Assembly (NCBI GenBank): GCA_002747055.1
Contig: PDSQ01000005.1
Location: forward strand, 1 to 43,643
Length of the DNA: 43,643 bases
DNA from: Gammaproteobacteria bacterium
Lineage (GTDB): Bacteria; Pseudomonadota; Gammaproteobacteria; Pseudomonadales; Oleiphilaceae
Direction: 5' to 3'
Both the position numbers and the translations under genes were made by a program. A model generated the notes under the pieces. The model did no database searches and had not been told where the DNA came from. It was given only the letters and a program-made list of their open reading frames with translations. Every line of letters begins with the position of its first letter. Position 1 is the first letter of the stretch. This document shows, piece after piece, positions 1 through 9,215 of this stretch.

Positions 1-3000
1 ATATCTCCGGGATTGACTCAAATCTGTTTACCGCAGAGATTCTGCCGCAAGTAAACGGCAGCGACGATACGGTTGTGGTGATTACCCGCAAACCCGGAAT
101 AGATGCGGATCACGCTGCATTTGAAGACGCCATCGAGGCAGTCAAATTCAGCAATACCAGCCATAATCCGGACACAACGCAAAGAGTCGTTGATGTTGTG
201 GTCAGTGATGGAACCAGTGACAGTAATGTTGCTACAGCCAAAATCGACTTCTCAACAGTGAACGATGCCCCTGCGGTCGATCTGGATGGTTCTGAGGCAG
301 GTACAGGCTTTACCACGAGCTATGCGGAGCAGGCTACGCCGATCAGCATTGCTGATAGTGATATGGATGTCAGCGATGTGGATACCGAGCACCTGCAAAG
401 GATCACCATCGAGCTGACCAATCCGAAAACAGATGATGTGCTGGACAAGTCTGGTATCAATACCGGTCAGTTTGATGTCAACGTATCCGCTGATGGCTAT
501 ACCATTACGCTGACTCCCAAAGCGGGTCAGACTCCATCCCATGATGATGTTGAAACCGCCATCAAGGCCGTTACCTTCAGCAACACCAGTGATACGCCCG
601 ATACCACGCCAAGAACCATCAATGTACAGGTTAACGATGGTGCTTTGGACAGCAATGTGGCTACAACCACCATTAATTTTTCAGCAGTGAACGATGCGCC
701 GACAGTTGTTGTCGACATAAATGCGATTACAGAGGGGGCAGCGGAACCTGCTACCGGAAACGTACTCACTAACGACTCGGATGTTGAAGGCGACACCCTC
801 AACGTGGTTGGCGTAGCCAGGGGGAATACCGGAGCCGATCTTGAAAGTGCCGGCACCGTTGGTGCCGGTGTTGCCGGAGATTATGGCACTGTAACCATCG
901 GCGCGGATGGCGCCTACAGTTACGTTCTGGACAATGGGAATGCCGCCGTTCAGGCTCTGGCTGTGGGAGAAACCCTGACGGAAACCTTTACCTACACGGC
1001 CTCCGACGGCAATGGCGGGGTTAAACACACCACCCTGACCATTACCATCAACGGTGCCAACGATGCCCCGGTCGTTGCGGCGGATGCGAACAGCGTAACC
1101 GAAGATGCCGCTGATGCGACGGGGCATGATGATAGTAACCCAAATACCAGCATCGTTGTCGGTGATGTGCTTGCGAATGATTCGGATATTGAAGGCGACG
1201 GCCTCAGCGTGGTGGGTGTGGCCAGGGGAAGCCAGACGAATAATCTTGAAGATGCCAACACGGTTGGTGCGGGTGTTGCCGGAGATTACGGCACCGTAAC
1301 CATTGGTACGAATGGTGCTTACAGCTACAGTCTGGACAATGGGAATGCCGCTGTTCAGGCCCTGGCTGATGGAGAAACCCTGACGGAGACCTTTACCTAC
1401 ACCGCCTCCGATGGCAATGGCGGAGTAGAGCACACCACCCTCACCATTACCATTAACGGCACCAACGATGCCCTGGCAGTTATTTCCGATACGGATTCTA
1501 TTGTAGAAGATACAGCGGCACCTGCTACCGGAAACGTACTCACTAACGACTCGGATGTTGATGGCGATGGCCTCAGTGTGGTGGGCGTGGCCAGGGGAAG
1601 CCAGACGAATAATCTTGAAGATGCCAACACGGTTGGTGTTGGTGTTGGTGTTGCGGGAGATTACGGCACCGTAACCATTGGTGCGAATGGTGCCTACAGC
1701 TACAGTCTGGACAATGGGAATGCCGCTGTTCAGGCCCTGGCTGATGGAGAAACCCTGACGGAGACCTTTACCTACACCGCCTCCGACGGCAATGGCGGGG
1801 TCAAACATACCACCCTGGAAATCACCATCAATGGGGTCAACGATACCCCGCAAATTACCGTGGCTGGTGCGGACGCCGACAGTGCTGCTATCAATGAAAC
1901 TGATGCGAAACTGACCGCTACAGGCACCCTGAGCCTTGCTGATGTGGATACCTCAGATAACGTGACCATGTCGGTGAATAGCGTAGCTACTGGTGGTGGA
2001 ACCTACACTGGAACCTTGCCTTCCAATGCTGCCCTCAAGGCGATGTTAACCGTCTCTGGTGGGCTTGATGGCTCCCAGTCAGGCAATGAGCATGGGGTGA
2101 ACTGGAGTTTTGATTCGGGTTCCGAGTATTTCAATGCGATCCCGACAGGCAAAACAGTGGTACTCACCTACACGGTGAAGGCTGATGATGGAAACGGTGG
2201 TACCACAACGCATGATGTTACTATCACCATCACCGGTACCAACGATGCCCCGGTGGTTCGGGCAGATACCAATAGCGTAATTGAGGATGTCGCCCCCGCA
2301 ACAGTCGTGGGCAGTGTCATTAACGGCGAGGACGATGGGACTCCGAACGATGCCATGAAGGATACTGATGCGGATCATGGGGATACCCTCAGGGTAACCG
2401 GTATCGCCACAGGTACAACTGCCGCTGGCAGCGACAATGTTAACGCCAATACCAACGCTGCTACTGGCACAGCAGTTACAGGAACCTGCGGAACCCTCAA
2501 AATCGGGGCGGATGGCAGCTATTCTTACGAGTTAGATAACTCGTTGGATGTTGTTCAGAACCTTGCCAAGAACCAGAGCGCCGCTGACACCTTTACCTAC
2601 ACGGTGAAGGATAGTCAAGGAGCCAGCCAGAGCACCACCCTGACCATCAACGTCAACGGCACCAATGACGCACCGGTGATTACAAAAGGGGGTTCCGATA
2701 GTGACACGGCCGAGCATGATGAAACTTCGAACCAGATACAGTTAAACGGAACCCTGTCGATTGCAGATGAAGATACCACGGACACGGTAACCATGAGTGT
2801 GGCAAGCGTAAGCACCACTGCTGCGGATATACTTGGTACTGAAAGTTATCCTTTTGGTGGTGATGAAGCAGGGTTTAACACTAAACTCATGGAAATGCTT
2901 ACCTTTACCAACGATCAGGTTCTGGGCGACACACAAACCGCGATTGCCGGGGGTATTGCATGGAATTTTACGACAAAAGTGGGCACCACCTATCCTTTTG

Positions 3001-6000
3001 ATTTTGTCCCTCCGGGAGATGACTTCGTTATCACCTATACCGTCAAGGCCACGGATAGTAGTGGTCAGGGCAACACTGCCAGCGGCGGTAACGAGATAGA
3101 TAACGATACCCACACTATTACCATCACCATTCACGGCACCAACGATACAGGCATCTTGAGTGCTGAGACTGTCAGTACCAACGAGGATACCGAACTGAGC
3201 GGCAATGTCTTTGCCAATGCCACCCAGGATCCGGATGCCGGGCAAGAGTTGGCCGTTACCACCTTTACCATTGACGGGGCTGGACCGTACGATGCGGGAG
3301 TCTCGGTTGACGTTACCAGCGGAGCAAACACCATTGGTACGCTCGTTCTGAATGCCGACGGAAGCTATACCTTTGACCCCGAACAGCACTACAGCGGCCC
3401 GGTGCCACAGATTACCTACGCAGCCACGAGCGGTGGAGCAGATGTGGGAAATTCCACCCTGGGCATTACTGTCAACCCGGTCTCTGACTTGCCGGGTATG
3501 GGTAATGCCTACAGCATAGACGGAATCAATGAGGATACTTCTGTTGCTTTAGCCAGTGGTACGGGCGCAGCCCAATGGAAACTGCCGACCATTACCGATA
3601 ACGTTGACCAGAACGGGGTTGCTACCGGTGGTGATTGGTCGGAACGTCTGGGGCTGCTCAAGCTTTCCGGCGTGCCGGTTGGTGCCACGATTACAAGTGA
3701 CGATGGCATAAGTCATGTTGTACAAAGTACTTCTGATATCTTGATCAAAATTGTTGCAGATGATGGTTCTGCTTATACCTCGAACGGAAAACCATATCAT
3801 ACTGCAGAAGCTCAGGCTGCAAATGCGACCCTTACGCTGACCAAAGCTCAGTTTGATGCCCTGCAAATCCAGCCGCCGACCAATTCCAGTAAGGACTTGA
3901 AGCTGACTCTTACGGCCACGGAATATGAGGTGAACGCAGACGGCACCATTTACGAGCCAACTTCCGGCAATGATATTGCCGGTGCCACATCAACCCAGGA
4001 CATTACGATTGCTGTTGTTCCGGTAGCAGACGATAATTTCACCCTGACAGCAGGAACCGTCCCCAGTGACAAGAATGAGGATAGTGAAATTAGTCTGCAA
4101 AATGCCTTCAACTTTGCACGAGCTACGGGTCAGGATGATAGCGAGCATTATCGGCTGCAATTTGCCTGCGATAATGAATCCCGTGTAGAATTAAAGTTTA
4201 ATGGTACAGATGGCTGGCTGTCTGTTAGTGATTTCAACGATAAAAATTACGACTTCACCGGAGACTTATTCCCCGATGTGAAAATCCGCACCATAGGCAA
4301 CGACAGCCGGGATATCACAGGCCTGAACTTGACCCTGGCTGCGGTGGATTATGATGACGATCAAAATGATAACACAACCGCAGTCTCTGGTAACTCCACA
4401 ACAGTAAATCTGGGTAACATAGTTATTTCCCCTGTTGCCAATGATATTACCCTGAAACCGGGTGGAGCCACAGGCAATGAAGATACCAAAATTGCCATGG
4501 GACTGGATTTTGTAAATGCTGACGGGTCAGGAGCCACTGGTCAGGAAAAGGTTGGTCATCTGGTTATTAGCGGTATCCCAACCGGTGTCAGAATTTTTAA
4601 GGCAGACGAGACGGAACTGACTGACGGCACCCAGACCAGCTACGACACGTCAACAGCCAGTCTGACCATAGCCGACATCAAGGCTCTGACCCTCCTGCCA
4701 CCCCAGGATTTCAGTGGTAAGATAGATCTTGGTGTCAAGGTCTATTCCAAAGACTATGATGATGATACACCAGGGCAAGGGGAAGCAGCCACCCAAAACC
4801 CAACCGAAGTCACCCATACCATCACCGTCAACGGTGTGGTGGATACCTCGGCCACAGGTGCAGACCAATGGACAGAAGGCACCGCAGAGCTCACCCAGGA
4901 TAACGGCACGTATCAAGGCAATCTGTATGTTACCCACGACGGGGCGGAATTAAAGGGTGATGCTACGGTTACGCCTGTTTCTGGCACAGAAGACAATTCC
5001 GTCGCTCTTGAACTTAACTGGAATAACTACGAAAGCCAGCAGCATTCCACCGGGGACAACTCGGAAACCGCCGAGTTTATCATTCGTGCCGGAGAGGGGG
5101 AAACCAACTCATTTACCATTGTCAATGGAAGCGGCGATGCCATAGGCACCCAGGTATCTGGCGGCTGGAAACTGACGCTTGCTGAGTTGCAGAATGCCCA
5201 TGTCAAGGCCCAGAAAGACTTTTCCGGCAATCTGAATTTGGAACTTGAAACCAAAGTGACCGACGGTACAGACGAAAAAACCCAGGTTGACAAGTTCCAG
5301 GTACAGTTGGCTCCGGAAACGGACATCCCCACCCTGCAACTCACGGGTGTGTACGCCACCGAGGATACGCCAGCCAAGTTTGACGTTTATCCGCAGACTT
5401 CAGACTCGGATGGCAGTGAAGATGTCACCAAAGTGGAGATAACAGTCATCCCCAAAGGGGTTACCTTTTCCATTGGTGCCAGCGGTGGACAGTCAAGAAC
5501 AACAACTACTGAAAATGAGGCTATAACCCTTACTATCAGCAATACGACCAATCTTGCCCAGGGCAAGATTACCCAAGCCGATCTCCAAAACCTGTATATC
5601 ACAGCACCACCGGAATCCAATACGGACTTTAAGGTGCATGTAAAAGCCTTTGTGCAAGACCCAGATACGACAGGTGGTGGTCAGCACGGGACTGAGGTAG
5701 CGACCGATGAGAAAGTGGTTGACGTCTGGGTCAAGGGTGATGCGGATGATCTGGTACGTACAGACAGAACCACTGGTACGACCGAAATAACAGCCAATGA
5801 ACCCCAGTCTGGTGGTGGGCTTGTGGACATTCATAACCTGGGTTTCACATCCGGGGAGACTCAATCCGGCCAGGCAGCCGATGACGATAACTCAGAAACC
5901 CTGACCTATATTCTGAAAAACCTACCCAAGGAGTTTTTACTCACAGACGCAGACGGGAATCTCATTGGAGATTTTATCGCCACGGATGGCAGCACAGTAA

Positions 6001-9000
6001 ACTGGTCATTTACCCAAGCTCAGATGGACGGGTTGCAGATCAAGGTACCTCAATATTATAGCGGCACCTCCCAAATGACGCTGGAAGCCATTGCCGTGGA
6101 AAATGACGGCGATACCGCTACCGCATCACGAAACTTTAGTTTAGTGGTAAGCCCTATTGTCAGCACCTTAGACCCGGTGGAACCCAATGCCTATACCATT
6201 AAGGAGCCGGTAACCGTACACGCGAACAGCAACCTAGGTGAGGATACAAAAACAACAGCAGATACCTTTGTTCCTCTTGTGTTTACCAATACCACGGATG
6301 GAGAAGAAGTGACCAAGGTGGAAATCTCCACTGTTCCTACGGGTGTTGTCCTGGGTATCAATAATGGTGGTACCATCACAGAGGGCACCCCTGGTGGCAA
6401 CGGGAAATATACCTTTACCGGCAACGATATCGGCAAGATTGTGGCCATTATCAAAGGTGCAGGATCGAACAGTAACCAGACCCATTCGAATGATGGTACC
6501 CAGCTTACCATCAACGACATACAGGTTACTGTTGTCGATACCAAAGATGATGAAGCAACAGTGACAGCCGAAAAGACTATCAATGGCGGCACCATAACCC
6601 TTACTGTGGAAGGCCAAGCCGACCAGCCGGATATTACAGGACTGATAGTGAACAACCCTCAGACATCGTCTTACTACAATGAGGTTAAAGTTACCACTGC
6701 CTTTCCTGATACTGATGGTGAATCCCACTACTTTATTGTCTCTGCACCAGAGGAGGTTCTGCTTGGTTCAGGAGAGCATCAGGGAGGAGGGAACTGGTAT
6801 CTTACCGAAGCTGAGGCCGCCAGCTTTAACGCCTGGTTCCATGGGCCATCTACCCTTACGAAGGATATTACCATCACGGCCTATGCCGCAGAAAACACCC
6901 TGGCCCAGGACGAGATTGTTGCGACTATTTCTGGCAGCCAGGAAGACGATGGCACACAAACCAAGTATACGGCCCAGACACCACTCCTTACGGTCAATTC
7001 CCCCACGCCCAATGAGGATACCTCCTTTACCCTGGCACAAGTGGTAAATGACGCGCAGCTTACCAACAATGACGAAGGTTCTGAAAAACTGTCCATTGTC
7101 ATCAAGGGGCTGGATTTGTCAGTCACAGGCCCTGTCCAATCCATTGTGGGAGCCAGCCAGTACTCCTATGATGACAATGGTGTTACAAAAACCGCGTACC
7201 AGATTGACCCGGATAAACTAGCCAATGTGATTATCACACCGAAAGAGGACTACAGCGGCCCCGTCACTTTCACTGTGGAGGCGGTTGCCTATGAGACCAA
7301 GGCAGCCGATAAAGACCACCGGGTTGCCACTACCAGCAAGGAAGTCACGGTTAACGTACAGCCCAAGGCGGAAACTGAACTGACTGTTACCCCGGAAGGC
7401 GATTTGGTTGACGGTATTAATGAAGACGCCAGACCCCTGGTGAAACTGGCATTGTCCAACGAGGATGCCAGCAATCCTGAAACCTTTGATGCTCCGGATA
7501 CTGCCAGACTGTCTGTTGATAACGGAGAGTTTGTGGATGGTGATGGCAACAGTTTGGGAAAAAACCTGATAAATCTGACCTATGACAGCACAAACCATAC
7601 CTTTACCACCAGTGAAGGAGCGCCGGTTTACTACCAGCCGTTATCACACGATGATGGCGATTTTACCATCACGGTGACGGCACAGGCCAGGGATAGCACA
7701 ACCACCGCCACAGACACCTTTAATGTTTCGCAAAATATCACTGTGGATATAATCCCCATTGCCAACGGTGGAACATTTACCCTGACCGATGGTGCCGCCC
7801 CCAACCCCAACCCCGTAAGTACAGAGGATAAGCTGGTTGTGAATGAGGACGGTACGGTCAAACTGGATATTCACAGTGATTTCCATGATGATGATGATTC
7901 CGAATTCCAGACCATTCTCATTGAAAATGTCCCGGCTGGAATGCTGTTTTATAATGCCAGTAATCAACTGGTGGGTGAGATTAACGCAGTAGGAGGTGAT
8001 GGGAAAAGCACCTGGAAACTGCCTGCCGGGTCAGCTCCAGATGGTGTTATGAACGGTAATCTGTATATCAAACCGCCCCTGCACTATACCGATGATATTA
8101 CTCTGAAAGTTGTAGGTATTTCCATGGAAGGCGGTGCTATGGGAACCCAGGTAAGCCATGAAGCCTCCTTTACCCTGGATATTACGCCGGTGGCCAACGG
8201 GGTGACCCTCTTCCCGCAAAATGCTAGCGGCGAGGAAGACCTGCCCATCCATATTGATTTGGGCGCAAAGCTGATTGCCCAGGAAGAAACAGATACGGTG
8301 GGGCTGAATCACACCATTAACGAAACCTATAATGTCACCTTTGCTAATGCAAGTGATGAAATTATCCTGTTCTGGAAGGATGATGGAGATCATTACCATA
8401 CCTTGCCCAATGCAGACGGCACCGGAACTGATTATAAAGTTACCGGCCTGAACCAGACCCAGATTGACCATTTGTATGTGCAGGTAGAAGGCAACAGGGC
8501 CGGTAGTTTTGAATGGAATATAGCGGTTTCAAGCTCCGAAGGCACCAGCACCTCTACGCCTGAAACTGCAACCGTGGGTGTGGTGGCTTCCTATGAATAT
8601 GATAGCCAAACAAACCCTGCCCCAGGCCAAACCATAACCATAGACGACAAAACCCACATCTTTGCCCAGTCCGGGAATGATACGATAACCGGCACAGATG
8701 CAGTGGAAATCATCGACGGCGGCAAGGGAAGAGACACCCTGGACGGCGGTGTCGGAGCCGACGAACTCTACGGCGGCAAGGGTGATGACACCATTGTATT
8801 TGACCCCAGCGATACCACTATTGATGGCGGTGATGGTGAAGATACTCTGAAGGTGGAGAGTGATCAGGACTTTACCGGACTTGCAAGTGACCTGATTTCA
8901 GATATGGAGATCATCGATCTAACAACCGGCTCGCAGCAAATCACCCTTGACCCTGCTCATGTAAAAGCGATGAGCGGCAATAATAACCACGAGCTGCTTG

Positions 9001-9146
9001 TCAAGGGCGATAACCAGGATGCCGTCAATATCTCAGGCTGGACACAAGACAGCGACGCTACTATCGATGGCACGCTTTATCATGTATTTGAATCCGACGG
9101 TGCTATCCTGAAAATCGAAGACGGAATCAGTTACCACATAGCATAA
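1..9146 (+). CDS. Giant LapA/BapA-type RTX adhesin, C-terminal part (5' end outside window)
   Basis: The frame is open from nt 3 to the TAA at 9144-9146 (3,047 residues), and its start lies left of the window. It is a giant surface or biofilm adhesin of the type I secreted class. Visible order: cadherin-like modules; three near-identical VCBS repeats (about 690-1850); two more VCBS-like units; then about a dozen roughly 100-residue modules, many opening with NEDT/GTEDN/GEED-type motifs; RTX nonapeptides of the GGxGxDxL type (about 8668-8850), which bind calcium; and a final domain of about 90 residues typical of type I secretion targets. The protein is very acidic and rich in Asp, Thr and Gly, and I noticed only two cysteines, as expected for proteins exported unfolded. 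The exporter genes follow on the same strand. The N-terminal retention module that would decide whether it is LapG-cleavable is not in the window. Confidence 0.93.
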   Translation, partial: ISGIDSNLFTAEILPQVNGSDDTVVVITRKPGIDADHAAFEDAIEAVKFSNTSHNPDTTQRVVDVVVSDGTSDSNVATAKIDFSTVNDAPAVDLDGSEAGTGFTTSYAEQATPISIADSDMDVSDVDTEHLQRITIELTNPKTDDVLDKSGINTGQFDVNVSADGYTITLTPKAGQTPSHDDVETAIKAVTFSNTSDTPDTTPRTINVQVNDGALDSNVATTTINFSAVNDAPTVVVDINAITEGAAEPATGNVLTNDSDVEGDTLNVVGVARGNTGADLESAGTVGAGVAGDYGTVTIGADGAYSYVLDNGNAAVQALAVGETLTETFTYTASDGNGGVKHTTLTITINGANDAPVVAADANSVTEDAADATGHDDSNPNTSIVVGDVLANDSDIEGDGLSVVGVARGSQTNNLEDANTVGAGVAGDYGTVTIGTNGAYSYSLDNGNAAVQALADGETLTETFTYTASDGNGGVEHTTLTITINGTNDALAVISDTDSIVEDTAAPATGNVLTNDSDVDGDGLSVVGVARGSQTNNLEDANTVGVGVGVAGDYGTVTIGANGAYSYSLDNGNAAVQALADGETLTETFTYTASDGNGGVKHTTLEITINGVNDTPQITVAGADADSAAINETDAKLTATGTLSLADVDTSDNVTMSVNSVATGGGTYTGTLPSNAALKAMLTVSGGLDGSQSGNEHGVNWSFDSGSEYFNAIPTGKTVVLTYTVKADDGNGGTTTHDVTITITGTNDAPVVRADTNSVIEDVAPATVVGSVINGEDDGTPNDAMKDTDADHGDTLRVTGIATGTTAAGSDNVNANTNAATGTAVTGTCGTLKIGADGSYSYELDNSLDVVQNLAKNQSAADTFTYTVKDSQGASQSTTLTINVNGTNDAPVITKGGSDSDTAEHDETSNQIQLNGTLSIADEDTTDTVTMSVASVSTTAADILGTESYPFGGDEAGFNTKLMEMLTFTNDQVLGDTQTAIAGGIAWNFTTKVGTTYPFDFVPPGDDFVITYTVKATDSSGQGNTASGGNEIDNDTHTITITIHGTNDTGILSAETVSTNEDTELSGNVFANATQDPDAGQELAVTTFTIDGAGPYDAGVSVDVTSGANTIGTLVLNADGSYTFDPEQHYSGPVPQITYAATSGGADVGNSTLGITVNPVSDLPGMGNAYSIDGINEDTSVALASGTGAAQWKLPTITDNVDQNGVATGGDWSERLGLLKLSGVPVGATITSDDGISHVVQSTSDILIKIVADDGSAYTSNGKPYHTAEAQAANATLTLTKAQFDALQIQPPTNSSKDLKLTLTATEYEVNADGTIYEPTSGNDIAGATSTQDITIAVVPVADDNFTLTAGTVPSDKNEDSEISLQNAFNFARATGQDDSEHYRLQFACDNESRVELKFNGTDGWLSVSDFNDKNYDFTGDLFPDVKIRTIGNDSRDITGLNLTLAAVDYDDDQNDNTTAVSGNSTTVNLGNIVISPVANDITLKPGGATGNEDTKIAMGLDFVNADGSGATGQEKVGHLVISGIPTGVRIFKADETELTDGTQTSYDTSTASLTIADIKALTLLPPQDFSGKIDLGVKVYSKDYDDDTPGQGEAATQNPTEVTHTITVNGVVDTSATGADQWTEGTAELTQDNGTYQGNLYVTHDGAELKGDATVTPVSGTEDNSVALELNWNNYESQQHSTGDNSETAEFIIRAGEGETNSFTIVNGSGDAIGTQVSGGWKLTLAELQNAHVKAQKDFSGNLNLELETKVTDGTDEKTQVDKFQVQLAPETDIPTLQLTGVYATEDTPAKFDVYPQTSDSDGSEDVTKVEITVIPKGVTFSIGASGGQSRTTTTENEAITLTISNTTNLAQGKITQADLQNLYITAPPESNTDFKVHVKAFVQDPDTTGGGQHGTEVATDEKVVDVWVKGDADDLVRTDRTTGTTEITANEPQSGGGLVDIHNLGFTSGETQSGQAADDDNSETLTYILKNLPKEFLLTDADGNLIGDFIATDGSTVNWSFTQAQMDGLQIKVPQYYSGTSQMTLEAIAVENDGDTATASRNFSLVVSPIVSTLDPVEPNAYTIKEPVTVHANSNLGEDTKTTADTFVPLVFTNTTDGEEVTKVEISTVPTGVVLGINNGGTITEGTPGGNGKYTFTGNDIGKIVAIIKGAGSNSNQTHSNDGTQLTINDIQVTVVDTKDDEATVTAEKTINGGTITLTVEGQADQPDITGLIVNNPQTSSYYNEVKVTTAFPDTDGESHYFIVSAPEEVLLGSGEHQGGGNWYLTEAEAASFNAWFHGPSTLTKDITITAYAAENTLAQDEIVATISGSQEDDGTQTKYTAQTPLLTVNSPTPNEDTSFTLAQVVNDAQLTNNDEGSEKLSIVIKGLDLSVTGPVQSIVGASQYSYDDNGVTKTAYQIDPDKLANVIITPKEDYSGPVTFTVEAVAYETKAADKDHRVATTSKEVTVNVQPKAETELTVTPEGDLVDGINEDARPLVKLALSNEDASNPETFDAPDTARLSVDNGEFVDGDGNSLGKNLINLTYDSTNHTFTTSEGAPVYYQPLSHDDGDFTITVTAQARDSTTTATDTFNVSQNITVDIIPIANGGTFTLTDGAAPNPNPVSTEDKLVVNEDGTVKLDIHSDFHDDDDSEFQTILIENVPAGMLFYNASNQLVGEINAVGGDGKSTWKLPAGSAPDGVMNGNLYIKPPLHYTDDITLKVVGISMEGGAMGTQVSHEASFTLDITPVANGVTLFPQNASGEEDLPIHIDLGAKLIAQEETDTVGLNHTINETYNVTFANASDEIILFWKDDGDHYHTLPNADGTGTDYKVTGLNQTQIDHLYVQVEGNRAGSFEWNIAVSSSEGTSTSTPETATVGVVASYEYDSQTNPAPGQTITIDDKTHIFAQSGNDTITGTDAVEIIDGGKGRDTLDGGVGADELYGGKGDDTIVFDPSDTTIDGGDGEDTLKVESDQDFTGLASDLISDMEIIDLTTGSQQITLDPAHVKAMSGNNNHELLVKGDNQDAVNISGWTQDSDATIDGTLYHVFESDGAILKIEDGISYHIA
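690..1850 (+). repeat. Three tandem VCBS repeats with near-identical DNA
   Basis: Three tandem units of about 375-405 bp lie within the adhesin gene. Equivalent points (start of the GDYGTVTIG-coding block) are at about 876, 1281 and 1656. The protein core, GDYGTVTIG through ETLTETFTYTASDGNGG, is almost invariant. Unit 3 is a mosaic: 1521-1561 is identical to 747-787 of unit 1, while its next block (about 1588-1640) matches unit 2 (about 1219-1270). Unit 3 also carries an extra GGTGTT hexamer copy near 1636-1650, giving GVGVGVAG where the others have GAGVAG. Confidence 0.85.
8668..8850 (+). repeat. RTX nonapeptide (GGxGxDxLx) repeats
   Basis: About five glycine- and aspartate-rich nonapeptides occur near the adhesin C-terminus (for example GGKGRDTLDGG, GGKGDDTIVF and GGDGEDTLKV). 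In this family they bind Ca2+ and fold after export, helping secretion. Their place just ahead of the last 90 residues is the usual one for type I substrates. Confidence 0.85.
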
Positions 9147-9163
9147 AGATAACAACCACGGCA

Positions 9164-9193
9164 GTCCGGAAACTGGCTTCCGGGCCTGCCCGG
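9164..9193 (+). other. Two mutually exclusive hairpins between adhesin and exporter genes
   Basis: GTCCGGAA (9164-9171) can pair with TTCCGGGC (9178-9185), one G-T pair included, with a six-base loop. Alternatively CCGGG (9180-9184) can pair with CCCGG (9189-9193). The two share 9180-9184, so only one can form. No T-run follows, so this is not a standard terminator. It sits 10 bp ahead of the ribosome binding site of the TolC gene (AAAGGA, about 9204-9209) and may stabilise the adhesin mRNA end or set the adhesin to exporter ratio. That role is inference. Confidence 0.4.
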
Positions 9194-9215
9194 CAAACCA
9201 ATAAAGGAAACAACA

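Noticed and set aside
690..1850. Tandem repeats considered as a CRISPR array
   Set aside because: Units are about 375-405 bp, in frame, and encode VCBS domains; no short repeat-spacer pattern is present.
681..1853. Long minus-strand open frame of 390 codons under the VCBS repeats
   Set aside because: It is a mirror of the repeated plus-strand adhesin coding sequence, with no ribosome site and a repeat pattern that merely reflects the VCBS units.
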